8,658 nucleotides of DNA from Planctomycetota bacterium (lineage in GTDB: Bacteria; Planctomycetota; Phycisphaerae; UBA1845), in contig JADFIX010000106.1 in assembly GCA_022566435.1 (NCBI GenBank), positions 1-8,658 of the forward strand, written 5' to 3'. The notes beneath the pieces were generated by a model, which saw only the letters and a program-made list of their open reading frames with translations, was not told where the DNA came from and made no database searches. Shown here in pieces: positions 1-6,514 of the stretch. The position numbers and the translations under genes are program-made. Every line of letters begins with the position of its first letter. Positions within the stretch are counted from its first letter, which is position 1.

Positions 1-1
1 C

Positions 2-154
2 CCACTTCTCACGGGGAATGATCTGTTGGCGACGGGTGTCGAACCTGGACCTGAATTCGGTCAAATCATCGACGCCGTATATCGCGCCCAACGAAACGAA
101 GATATTGCGACAAAAAAGGACGCACTGGACCTCGCACGGCGACTTCGACGCTAG
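2..154 (+). CDS. CCA-adding tRNA nucleotidyltransferase, C-terminal end (partial)
   Basis: The frame starting at base 2 is open for 50 codons to a TAG at 152-154 and has no start, so it is the end of a gene entering from the left. It reads PLLTGNDLLATGVEPGPEFG, followed by a segment like IIDAVYRAQ and a helix ending in LARRLRR. This matches the C-terminal helix of bacterial CCA tRNA nucleotidyltransferase / poly(A) polymerase family proteins, where a 'P-L-hydrophobic-x-G-x-D-L...G..PGP.FG.ILD..Y.AQ' pattern is typical. Those enzymes add or repair the 3' CCA of tRNA in the cytoplasm; the catalytic N-terminal domain lies outside the window. A competing forward frame over 18-269 has low-complexity Pro/Thr content and is rejected. 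The family call rests on the tail pattern only. Confidence 0.8.
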   Translation, partial: PLLTGNDLLATGVEPGPEFGQIIDAVYRAQRNEDIATKKDALDLARRLRR

Positions 155-164
155 TCATCAAGGG

Positions 165-208
165 ACCGGCCTTCAGCCTGCGGGTCCCGCAACCGGCGTT
201 CAGCCTGC
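165..208. repeat. Pair of 17-bp direct repeats in convergent intergenic region
   Basis: Positions 165-181 and 192-208 are 17-bp direct copies of ACCGGCSTTCAGCCTGC, differing at one base (C171 versus G198). They lie between the tRNA nucleotidyltransferase end and the cstA end. The core TTCAGCCTGC resembles one arm of the palindromic repeats near 6515-6611, so this may be a decayed member of the same family; that link is inferred. Confidence 0.5.
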
Positions 209-268
209 AACCCCGACAACCGTTTCTGTCACGACCCCCGGTTCACGTAGACCGAAGATCGTGCTGTA

Positions 269-281
269 GCGGACAGTCCGC
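269..281 (-). terminator. Short perfect dyad just after cstA (possible weak terminator)
   Basis: GCGGACAGTCCGC is a perfect 6-bp dyad around one central base. It begins two bases past the cstA stop codon (284-286 on the plus strand). No T-run follows on the minus strand, so an intrinsic terminator is only possible, not shown. Confidence 0.25.
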
Positions 282-283
282 GG

Positions 284-2155
284 TTAGCAAGGCATCGACG
301 TGGGCTCCCGCACGAAGGGCGGAAGCGGCTCGGGTTCGACCCCTTTGATCCGTCGATACAGCAGGGCGCCTTCGATGACCATCCAAATCTGCAGAGACGT
401 CGTGGCAAGTCCCATTCCAACCAACAAATAGCGACCCTTAGCCAGCCAGCCGCCAACTCCGAACACCTGTTGGGCCATGACCCAATTGGGCAGGATGATC
501 ATCAGAACCATCGGCAAAAGGAGAAACCAAACAGGCCGGTTGTGACGGAGTAGATAAAAACAAATCACAAGAAACGAGAGACCGGCCAGAAGCTGATTCG
601 TGGCTCCGAAAATGGGCCATAGAATCAGCCCGCCGCTGCCCGGACCAGCCGGCCCCGCGATCATGGCGATCATGCCGCCGGATACCACCGCCACCGTCGT
701 CGCCGCATAGCGGTTCGTCAACGGCTTCAGATGCACCGCGGTGGCCAATTCCGTGACCACATAGCGTTGAAGCCGGGTGGCGGTGTCAAGCGTCGTCGCT
801 GCAAAGGAAGCGACGAGCACGGCCATGATACCGATCCCCATGGTCACGGGGACGCCGACTGTCATCATGATATTCGCCCCACCTTCGATGAAGCCGCCGA
901 TTTTCTTGGGAAGCGTCATGCCGGACCAGGTATCGCCGCCATAGTAGCGAGCCCATGCGAGCTCGCCGGTCAGCGGGTCTCCGGCTTGGGTGAGCGCGGG
1001 AACGTAACGATGGGCGTCCCCGTCATAGTCGTACACGCCCAGGCCGAGCCCGGCCGTACACGCCAAGATCACGATAATGGCCAATCCGCCCTCGAGTAGC
1101 ATGGAGCCGTAGCCCACCACGGTGGCATCCGTCTCACAGCGCAGTTGCTTGCTCGTAGTACCGCTCGCTACCAGGCAATGAAAACCGCTGATCGAGCCGC
1201 ACGCGATGGTGATGAACAGGAAAGGGATGATGGCCGGCGTACCCTTCGGCGGATTCGTATTCACTGCCGGCGCGACGAAAGCCAATCCCTCGGCAGTAAA
1301 CGGCGCAACCATCAATCCGACGAAGAGCAATGCCAGGGCAAGGATCAGCGCATGGCTGTTGATGAAATCTCTGGGCTGGAGCAGGGTCCAGACGGGCAGG
1401 ACGGACGCGACGAAACAATAGGCAAGCAAAACCAAAGTCCAGATGACGATCGCATTGAAATATGGAGAGTGACCGGCTGCCTGCGCCGCGATACCGTTCT
1501 CCGGCACACCCCATTGGGTGAGGTCAATCGGAAGGTGATAAGCTCCGATGTAGGTCATCAGATACATTAGCACCAGGACAATGAGGCAAGGAACCAGCAA
1601 ACGCCCGTTCCGCTTGTAGACCCAGAGGCCGATCATGACAGCCATCGGCAATTCGGCCCAAACCGGAAAGACGCTGATGGGATACTTGGCGAAAATGACG
1701 GCGATCACCAGGCCGAAAATCCCGATCACGACCATCAGGGCCATGAAAAGAATCGCCAGAAACAGCACGCGTGCCCGTGGATTGATCATGCGGGCGGCCA
1801 CCTCGCCGATGGTGTGGCCCCGGCTCCGCAGGCTCACGACCAATGAGCCGAGATCGTGGACCGCGCCTATAAAGATGCTGCCGAAGAATACCCAGAGCAG
1901 GGCCGGAAGCCATCCCCACAGGACGGCGATCGCGGGCCCGACGATCGGCCCGGTGCCGGCGATGCTTGTGAAATGGTGCCCGAAGACGACCTCACGGCTG
2001 GTGGGAACGTAATCCCGCCCGTCGTTGACTTCAACGCTGGGCACCACGGCGTGGGGATCGAGTTTGAATATCTTCTGCGACAGCCAACGCCCGTACGTGT
2101 GGTAGGCGATCAGGTACCCGACGAGCGCGCCGACGGCGATCAGAAGTGTCTGCAT
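284..2155 (-). CDS. cstA: CstA-family carbon starvation protein / pyruvate transporter
   Basis: This 623-residue protein is an integral inner-membrane transporter made almost wholly of hydrophobic segments. Family hallmarks are clear: GTGPIVGP at 67-74, then a membrane segment and GAVHDLGSL around 98-105, PVWTLLQPRDFIN at 254-266, and SGFHCLVASGTTSKQ at 323-337. Members import pyruvate, and in some cases peptides, and in enterobacteria are induced on carbon starvation. The length is close to the shorter CstA forms of about 600 residues rather than the 700-residue E. coli protein. The ATG start is supported by the conserved N-terminus; AAGG lies 11-15 nt upstream, a slightly distant ribosome-binding site. 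The gene is convergent with the tRNA nucleotidyltransferase and divergent from the peptidase operon. No two-component partner such as the btsSR type is visible here, so its regulation is unknown. Substrate is inferred from the family. Confidence 0.95.
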   Translation of the reverse strand: MQTLLIAVGALVGYLIAYHTYGRWLSQKIFKLDPHAVVPSVEVNDGRDYVPTSREVVFGHHFTSIAGTGPIVGPAIAVLWGWLPALLWVFFGSIFIGAVHDLGSLVVSLRSRGHTIGEVAARMINPRARVLFLAILFMALMVVIGIFGLVIAVIFAKYPISVFPVWAELPMAVMIGLWVYKRNGRLLVPCLIVLVLMYLMTYIGAYHLPIDLTQWGVPENGIAAQAAGHSPYFNAIVIWTLVLLAYCFVASVLPVWTLLQPRDFINSHALILALALLFVGLMVAPFTAEGLAFVAPAVNTNPPKGTPAIIPFLFITIACGSISGFHCLVASGTTSKQLRCETDATVVGYGSMLLEGGLAIIVILACTAGLGLGVYDYDGDAHRYVPALTQAGDPLTGELAWARYYGGDTWSGMTLPKKIGGFIEGGANIMMTVGVPVTMGIGIMAVLVASFAATTLDTATRLQRYVVTELATAVHLKPLTNRYAATTVAVVSGGMIAMIAGPAGPGSGGLILWPIFGATNQLLAGLSFLVICFYLLRHNRPVWFLLLPMVLMIILPNWVMAQQVFGVGGWLAKGRYLLVGMGLATTSLQIWMVIEGALLYRRIKGVEPEPLPPFVREPTSMPC

Positions 2156-2209
2156 CGTTGTGCAATCCTTGCTTCAGCACGAGCTTGAAAAGCCCTTTTT
2201 CCGAGACGC

Positions 2210-2248
2210 GCCCGTAAGGAAGCGGGCCATAACCGGCGGAAAACCGCC
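2210..2248. other. Two adjacent hairpins upstream of cstA
   Basis: GCCCG (2210-2214) pairs with CGGGC (2223-2227) across TAAGGAAG. Immediately after, GGCGG (2235-2239) pairs with CCGCC (2244-2248) across an AAAA loop. They lie 55-95 nt upstream of the cstA start on its transcript side and could be leader structure or remnants of a small intergenic repeat. Confidence 0.35.
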
Positions 2249-2352
2249 CCCTGCGGACTTCCTCTTTGGTCGCCCTCAGGGTCGCGGTTCGAGGCGGCCT
2301 CTTTTATTCACGCTCTCAGCGCCGCCGCATCCTCCGGGTGCCCGAAGGCGGG

Positions 2353-2387
2353 GCCGTTCCACCCGTTCCCGCAAGGGATAGAACGGC
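2353..2387. other. Nested hairpin with GCAA loop
   Basis: GCCGTTC (2353-2359) is the reverse complement of GAACGGC (2381-2387). Inside it, CCC-GCAA-GGG forms a second small stem closed by a GNRA-type tetraloop. It has no T-tract, so it is not a classical terminator; a structured RNA or repeat relic is possible. Confidence 0.35.
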
Positions 2388-2765
2388 GTCGTATGCCTCG
2401 TTGGTCGCTCATCATAGCCCAAGTCGGTCATTCTCGGCAACGGTTCCAACTCATGGCTGCCCGCCCATGCGAAAAAACGTCGAGCTGAACCAGTACGATC
2501 CCCGTCAGGCGGAGAAGGCCCCTTCACTCAATTCGGAGAGACCGAGGCGGACCAGCATGACGAATCGAATCATGCCGCAGGACAGAACTCCCGGCTTTTC
2601 GCGAGTTCGCAGCACAGTCGGCCAGAATGCGGGATGCCTGGCGAAGAGTACGCGCACTACGAGCGCCAAAACTCGACCAAGGTCCTCGCCAGGCGGTACT
2701 TTGGGCGGTCGGAACCCGGACATCGTGGCAGCGGGGAAGACAATTCTGCAAAAATCACCACGCGA

Positions 2766-2794
2766 TTGACACCGGGGGCGCAGCGTGCTATGCG
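2766..2794 (+). promoter_or_regulatory. Candidate sigma70-like promoter for the peptidase-HAD operon
   Basis: TTGACA at 2766-2771 is a perfect -35 consensus. After 17 bases comes TATGCG (2789-2794), a 3/6 match to the -10 box. The implied leader to the ATG at 2866 is about 65 nt. The weak -10 box keeps this tentative. Confidence 0.35.
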
Positions 2795-2865
2795 TGCGAC
2801 GTTGCGAGCCTAGATTCGTTCCATGTTCAGCCTAAATGGGAAACCTGATAACTGGAGAAACACAC

Positions 2866-4377
2866 ATGCCGATCAATTACCTTCCGAATGATCCTCTTGC
2901 TCAAGCATTTGCACCGTTGCGAGAGATAAATCCAGCTCCGGACCGGCCAGGAAACCGCGCTGGTTTTACATTCTCGGGTGCGGCCAATCAGGGGCTACAC
3001 CCGATTGGCACTTCCGAGTTTCTGTTCTGGCAATGCCGAGAAGCCGCGCTACGTAGTGTTGGGGCATGGGAGGCACTGGATGGCCGCTTGAACCGATGGT
3101 TTGGAAACCGGAGGAACCTCCGTTTGCGGCAAGACGTGGGCGAGGATCTCAATGCGTTTTATGATCGTGCGTCTCTGTCGTTTTTCCATCGCACCACGGG
3201 AAGTAAGACGACGTTTTCCGGAGCCAGCACCGATGTGGTTGCTCACGAGGCGGGTCACGCGTTTCTGGATGCAATTCGGCCCCAGTTGTTTGACGTTAGT
3301 TTGACCGAAACCGGCGCGTTCCACGAAGCATTTGGCGACATCGTTGCCATTCTAGTCGCGTTGCTGGATCAGCAGATTCGCGAAACACTCCTCGAGGTAA
3401 CATCGGACCTGAGGCAAGCGAACTTCGTCGAAGCCACGGCGGAGGATCTCTCGGACGGCGTGAGACTGGCGATCGGACCGAACCATCCCGCCGCCAAACC
3501 GCGGCGGGCACTCAACGTTTTCCAATGGCAAAATCCATTGTTGCTCCCGACCTCTGCTCCGCCGGACGATCTAAGCTCGGAAATCCACAGCTTCGCGCGC
3601 GTCGTCAGCGGCTGCATTTACGACACGCTCAGTAACATTTTCAACTCACGTCCCGCGCGCAACCAATGCGCACTTCTCGAAGCGGCCCAGGTAACGGGGC
3701 GTCTCCTCATTGAAGCGGCCAGGGCCGCGCCGTTGGAAACCCGGTTCTTTCGATCGATCGGTCGGGCGATGATCCACGCCGACACCGATCAGAATGGTGG
3801 CGCGAACCATCTGGCCATTCGCGACGCATTCGCCGCTCATAATATCACGCTCGGCAGTGCGGCCATGCTCGCCCCCACTTCTATACTGGCCGGTGCCGCG
3901 CCGGCGCTGACGGGGAAGGCGAAGAAGCTCAAGGTGGCGAAGGAGATGACGCCGGATCTGGCGAAACGCATGGGATTGTCGGGCGCAGCGCGATTCACCT
4001 TCCGCGCGTTGCGCTTGGCAGGAGAAACGATTACTGAAGCCGTTCACGACCATGCCACGAAGCTGGATAAGATCCATTCGCGCCTGAAAGGAGTGATCGC
4101 CATGGCCCCAACGTCCGTACTGATCGGCTCGGTTGGCCAGCGTGCCTCGATCCTTGGCGGACTTCCGGACCTTCACGGGACCGAGGACGAAGTCACTCAA
4201 TTTGTCGCGACACTCCTCGAGAACGACTGCATCAAATTCGACAAAACTCAGGCCTTCGTCTCGGAAACTACGCAGCGGTTGCGAACGCATGAAATCAAAA
4301 AGGTCGGGGCGCGGAAGGTGCTCACGCGCCTCGCTTTCGATTGCTTTCCGAATTGTGCTGGGCGTTCGACTTCATGA
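2866..4377 (+). CDS. Cytoplasmic M4 (thermolysin-like) metallopeptidase with novel C-terminal extension
   Basis: The chosen ATG at 2866 has GGAG 8 nt upstream; an earlier in-frame ATG at 2836 has none. The 503-residue product carries a zinc peptidase core. VVAHEAGHAF at 124-133 gives HEAGH (H127, E128, H131). GAFHEAFGDIV at 150-160 matches the M4 'GAxNExxSDI' motif, with E154 as third zinc ligand and D158 behind it. EIHSFARVVSG at 239-249 supplies H241, the probable counterpart of the thermolysin transition-state histidine. The catalytic set therefore looks complete. Unlike secreted M4 enzymes there is no signal peptide and no FTP/PepSY propeptide, so it probably acts in the cytoplasm. Residues from about 330 on are outside the known catalytic fold. 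They hold a twice-occurring APTS(I/V)L motif (336-341, 414-419) and an end (439-493) that resembles the end of the next gene's product. It is the first gene of a likely operon. Substrate is unknown. Confidence 0.85.
   Translation: MPINYLPNDPLAQAFAPLREINPAPDRPGNRAGFTFSGAANQGLHPIGTSEFLFWQCREAALRSVGAWEALDGRLNRWFGNRRNLRLRQDVGEDLNAFYDRASLSFFHRTTGSKTTFSGASTDVVAHEAGHAFLDAIRPQLFDVSLTETGAFHEAFGDIVAILVALLDQQIRETLLEVTSDLRQANFVEATAEDLSDGVRLAIGPNHPAAKPRRALNVFQWQNPLLLPTSAPPDDLSSEIHSFARVVSGCIYDTLSNIFNSRPARNQCALLEAAQVTGRLLIEAARAAPLETRFFRSIGRAMIHADTDQNGGANHLAIRDAFAAHNITLGSAAMLAPTSILAGAAPALTGKAKKLKVAKEMTPDLAKRMGLSGAARFTFRALRLAGETITEAVHDHATKLDKIHSRLKGVIAMAPTSVLIGSVGQRASILGGLPDLHGTEDEVTQFVATLLENDCIKFDKTQAFVSETTQRLRTHEIKKVGARKVLTRLAFDCFPNCAGRSTS
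4180..4344 (+). other. Shared C-terminal module, copy in the metallopeptidase
   Basis: Residues 439-493 of the peptidase align by eye with residues 252-304 of the HAD protein. The common pattern is an acidic start, then (I/V)..(x)F, TLL(E/Q)(N/D or S/G), a hydrophobic residue and D, a variable gap, then (T/S)H-x-(x)I, five or six residues, R(K/R)VL(T/K)R, and F-(D/S)-C. The peptidase has ten further residues after C493, including a second cysteine, C497. I do not recognise the module. Confidence 0.5.
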
Positions 4378-4438
4378 CGTGCCGCCTTCACATATACCTT
4401 GAGTCTCGAATAGAAGATAGTTCATCGGCCACAAACGC

Positions 4439-4443
4439 AGGAG
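4439..4443 (+). promoter_or_regulatory. Strong Shine-Dalgarno site of the HAD gene
   Basis: AGGAG ends 7 nt before the ATG at 4451. This fixes the start and indicates independent translation initiation within the operon. Confidence 0.7.
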
Positions 4444-4450
4444 TGTAGCT

Positions 4451-5368
4451 ATGCTCTCGATTCTCATGCTCGATCTGGGCGATACACTGATTCACGGAAA
4501 CAAGGTGTTTCCGCATGTTGGCGAGGCCCTTCATGGTTTTCAAGAATTCGTCACACAAGCAGGTGAACCGGTTGAGATGTGTTTGGTGTCTGACTTCCAG
4601 CTTACGATACCACCCCCGACCGAAGAGAAGATCGCGCTCATTTTTCGGGACTATGTCGAATTGCTGAACGGGTTCGGGCTGACGGAGTTTTTTGAGCCTG
4701 TAGATGAACACATCACGCTTTCAACGCATGCTGGTGTCATGAAGCCCGACCGAAAAGTATTCAAGTTAGCGGTTCAGCGACTCGGCGTCGAGGCGACTCT
4801 CGCAAGTTGTCTATTCATTACGGAGAATCCTGAACACATCCTGGCGTGTCGTCAGTTTGGGATGGAAACCCTTCGTTTCGGACCTTCGGCCGACGTCAGC
4901 GGTGTAGATTTCGACGATTGGTCTCGCGCTCCGCAATTGGTGGCCGAGAAGTTCGGTAGCGAGATCGAAAACAACGTAAACCTCGCGCTGGCGACGATTA
5001 TTGGCGCAGACCAAGACGTCCAGAACGTCATGATTCACGAAAAAGACGCCGACGGCCACGTGCGTGCAACCGGCACCGCGCTGTACGCCATCTCTGGTCT
5101 CGATTTGGGCGATCTCGACGGAATCAATGTCACATTGCCCGTGCAGCTTGAAGGTCGGATTGACCGGCAAGGCCATCTTCAGACGATTGCCAAACACACA
5201 CCATCGGAGTCGGACATTCAGGAAGCGTTTTTGCACGTGAAGACCTTGCTGCAATCCGGCAACGTCGCCAGCGATCAGCAAAGCTACAAGACCGGAATGA
5301 GCCATGTGATTGAACGAGATTCTCAAGGCAGACGAGTGCTCAAACGGAAGGGCTTTAGCTGTCACTGA
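4451..5368 (+). CDS. HAD-superfamily protein with added C-terminal domain
   Basis: The first 165 or so residues of this 305-residue protein form a HAD-like Rossmannoid domain. Motif I is LDLGDTLI at 7-14, with D8 as the nucleophile. Motif II is LVSDF with S47, and motif III is GVMKPDRKVF with K98. Motif IV reads FITENPEHI at 122-130, where HAD phosphatases usually have an aspartate pair. Two deviations stand out: the residue two after the nucleophile is G10, not the acid/base Asp of phosphatases, and motif IV offers E125/E128. D11 is the next acid. Activity on phosphoesters is therefore uncertain. Residues 170-250 are an unrecognised, probably beta-rich segment containing HEKDADGHVRATGTAL, and 252-304 is the module shared with the upstream peptidase. 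The gene follows the peptidase by 73 nt with no terminator between, so co-transcription is likely. Sampled lines are about 47-53% GC, lower than cstA (60-68% in sampled lines). Confidence 0.75.
   Translation: MLSILMLDLGDTLIHGNKVFPHVGEALHGFQEFVTQAGEPVEMCLVSDFQLTIPPPTEEKIALIFRDYVELLNGFGLTEFFEPVDEHITLSTHAGVMKPDRKVFKLAVQRLGVEATLASCLFITENPEHILACRQFGMETLRFGPSADVSGVDFDDWSRAPQLVAEKFGSEIENNVNLALATIIGADQDVQNVMIHEKDADGHVRATGTALYAISGLDLGDLDGINVTLPVQLEGRIDRQGHLQTIAKHTPSESDIQEAFLHVKTLLQSGNVASDQQSYKTGMSHVIERDSQGRRVLKRKGFSCH
5204..5362 (+). other. Shared C-terminal module, copy in the HAD protein
   Basis: Residues 252-304 contain TLLQSG (265-270), a D at 275, SHVI at 284-287, GRRVLKR at 293-299 and GFSC at 301-304, followed by one final histidine. 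The peptidase counterparts are TLLEND, D459, THEI, ARKVLTR and AFDC. The position at the extreme C-terminus of two unrelated enzymes suggests a targeting, partner-binding or cargo-type role; this is inference. Confidence 0.5.
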
Positions 5369-5495
5369 AAGTCTCCGTACGCGGAAGGTTGATGCGTGAT
5401 TTTGACCTGACTCATTGTTTTGTGTTTTCTAAACAGGACAAACTCTCGGGCGGTCGCGAGGGCCGAGCGTCGCCTTGAGCCCCAGGCGATGTCCC

Positions 5496-5666
5496 GCGTC
5501 GTGCTAGCCCAACTTACATGGCCCAGGGGACTCCCGCGCCGTATGCTACGAGGCACTGCATGCCACTCCTGCTCGCGGAGTGGCTCGTTTACTCGCGCAA
5601 CCCCATTTGATAGTCGAGCAATCGGAAAAGATAGGCTCTTGGGGGCGAGAGGCTAGCACACGACGC
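5496..5666. repeat. 171-bp segment bounded by inverted repeats, possible structured RNA or small element
   Basis: GCGTCGTGCTAGCC (5496-5509) is the reverse complement of GGCTAGCACACGACGC (5651-5666) except for a 2-nt insert in the right arm. The enclosed 141 bp contain a perfect 8-bp stem, GCCACTCC (5562-5569) with GGAGTGGC (5577-5584), around a 7-nt loop. The whole could fold as one closed RNA or be the ends of a tiny non-autonomous element. No flanking target duplication is evident. Confidence 0.4.
5562..5584. other. Perfect 8-bp hairpin
   Basis: GCCACTCC and GGAGTGGC pair fully around TGCTCGC. No T-run follows on either strand, so it is not an obvious intrinsic terminator, although it lies between the ends of two convergent transcripts. 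Confidence 0.4.
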
Positions 5667-5771
5667 CCGTCCCGCCGGGCAGTGAACCGGCCCGAAAACT
5701 CAGCCTTGTCGAAAAAACCGCTCGTCGATGCCAACGGTCGAAGTCAACTGCCGCGTCGGCCTGAGCATCGC
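5658..5771 (+). repeat. Dispersed repeat, copy A (114 bp)
   Basis: This stretch aligns in the same orientation with 8483-8583. There are eleven substitutions and one 13-bp indel, where copy A has the extra bases between two TCGAC-type direct repeats (minus-strand reading). The 3' half, from CTGCCGCG to GAGCATCGC, is identical in both. The repeat stops five bases before the end of the regulator gene. Substitution phase suggests past coding; see findings. Confidence 0.7.
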
Positions 5772-5776
5772 CGCAG

Positions 5777-6352
5777 CTATTCTCCACTCGCGACCGGTGC
5801 CACGCATATCGTGACCGCGTACATTCTTTCTGCGTAAGAGGAATCCGCTTCGTCGATGTAGGCTTGGAGATCGTCGAGTCGTGCGTTGAGCTCAACGAGT
5901 GACTTCTTCGTCAAACGAACATTAACCTGACGAATCCGAAGCTCGCTTGCCCGGCCCGCCTTGATCGTTGCATTCTTCCTAAGGGCCGTAATGAACGCAC
6001 GCTCGGCGAAGCGCAAGAAGGCGCCGCAGCTACGCGCCAAAGCGTCTTTGAATGGCGGTGAACGCTGATTCATGTCGACGCGGACACGCTTCTCGACCAA
6101 TTCGTAGATCGCTTCCTCTTGCCGTCCCACACCCCGCACGCCGGAGCGGATCAAAACGCCCGCTCGTTCCAACATGTTAACATGGTAATATAGCGTGGCC
6201 GGCTCGCGGCCCATGCGCGATGCAAGCTCACGAATCGAGCATGGTCCAAGCATCTCCATCGCCAGATGAATCTGGTGTCGGACCGGCGAGGCGAGAGCCT
6301 TCATTTGGGCGGCAGTGGATATCCAGCCGTCTTTCTGCGAGTTTCCGCTCAT
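5777..6352 (-). CDS. ArsR-like winged-helix transcriptional regulator
   Basis: With the ATG at 6352 the protein has 191 residues. Residues 17-84 form a winged helix of the ArsR/HTH_20 type. ALASPVRHQIHLAM (19-32) is the first helix pair, SIRELASRMG (39-48) leads into the recognition helix with ATLYYHVNMLERAGVL (52-67), and RQEEAIYEL (77-85) is the wing end. The C-terminal half (100-191) is helical, with a leucine-rich stretch LVELNARLDDLQAYIDEAD that probably dimerises the protein. No metal-binding cysteine cluster is seen, so a metal-sensing role is not supported. A longer frame starts at 6514, but its extra 54 residues are basic, run through an AT-rich promoter-like stretch and look untranslated, so I prefer 6352 even though its ribosome-binding site is weak. 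It is divergent from the serine hydrolase gene, which may be its target. Confidence 0.8.
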   Translation of the reverse strand: MSGNSQKDGWISTAAQMKALASPVRHQIHLAMEMLGPCSIRELASRMGREPATLYYHVNMLERAGVLIRSGVRGVGRQEEAIYELVEKRVRVDMNQRSPPFKDALARSCGAFLRFAERAFITALRKNATIKAGRASELRIRQVNVRLTKKSLVELNARLDDLQAYIDEADSSYAERMYAVTICVAPVASGE

Positions 6353-6359
6353 TCCGGCT

Positions 6360-6382
6360 ATTATTAGAATTTTTTCGATAAT
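6360..6382 (-). promoter_or_regulatory. AT-rich dyad at the regulator start (possible operator/promoter)
   Basis: ATTAT (6360-6364) and ATAAT (6378-6382) form a dyad within an unusually AT-rich patch, 8-30 bp upstream of the regulator ATG. The patch also contains TTGTAA- and TAATAA-like boxes on the minus strand. Autoregulation by the ArsR-like protein would fit, but exact boxes are not assignable. Confidence 0.25.
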
Positions 6383-6514
6383 TACAACAGGGTCTGCCGC
6401 TGGGCGACGTCTATTCTCGTGTGATGCCAAGCTCCCAGCTAGCGGGATTGGCAAGGGCGAGCAAGGCCGGCCGGCCCCATGACGTAAGGAACGGAACCTA
6501 TAGCGCAGGCTCAC

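Larger units (their letters stand above)
2156..2865. other. Gene-poor 710-bp spacer between cstA and the peptidase operon
   Basis: I see no convincing gene here. Open frames exist on both strands (for example a plus frame over 2266-2769), but they are Arg/Pro/Ser-rich, lack a good ribosome-binding site and resemble no family I know. The stretch instead holds small dyads: GCCCG/CGGGC at 2210-2227, GGCGG-AAAA-CCGCC at 2235-2248, and a longer one at 2353-2387. A candidate promoter for the peptidase lies at its right end. The leftward cstA promoter should lie near 2170-2300, but I could not pick convincing boxes. Confidence 0.5.
5369..5776. other. 408-bp intergenic region between convergent genes
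   Basis: No gene is supported here. It begins with an AT-rich part containing TGTTT-TCT-AAACA (5423-5435), a weak hairpin that could help end the operon transcript. It continues with an inverted-repeat-bounded segment (5496-5666) and ends with a dispersed repeat (5658-5771), listed separately. Confidence 0.5.

Noticed and set aside
18..269. 83-codon plus frame at the window start
   Set aside because: The neighbouring frame at 2-154 gives a convincing tRNA nucleotidyltransferase end; the rest of this frame is a Pro/Thr low-complexity reading of the intergenic repeats.
329..342. GGTTCGACCC string resembling a tRNA T-loop
   Set aside because: It lies inside cstA, and no acceptor or anticodon stem can be built around it.
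1134..1919. Several long frames on both strands inside 731-2188
   Set aside because: All are alternative-frame or antisense readings of the cstA gene.
2266..2769. 167-codon open frame on the plus strand
   Set aside because: Arg/Pro/Ser-rich composition typical of GC-rich non-coding DNA, no ribosome-binding site, no domain.
3646..4290. 214-codon open frame on the minus strand
   Set aside because: It lies wholly antisense to the metallopeptidase gene, whose motifs and ribosome-binding site are clear. It has no recognisable domain.
4811..5365. 184-codon open frame on the minus strand
   Set aside because: Antisense to the HAD gene and explained by its codon use; no family resemblance.
5580..5895. 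Small frames on both strands (85 and 80 codons) over repeat copy A
   Set aside because: The part shared with copy B is frameshifted by the 13-bp indel, and one frame runs antisense into the regulator; they are not intact genes.
6353..6514. N-terminal extension of the regulator to an ATG at 6514
   Set aside because: The extra residues have no domain character, and the frame crosses an AT-rich promoter-like patch, so the start at 6352 is preferred.
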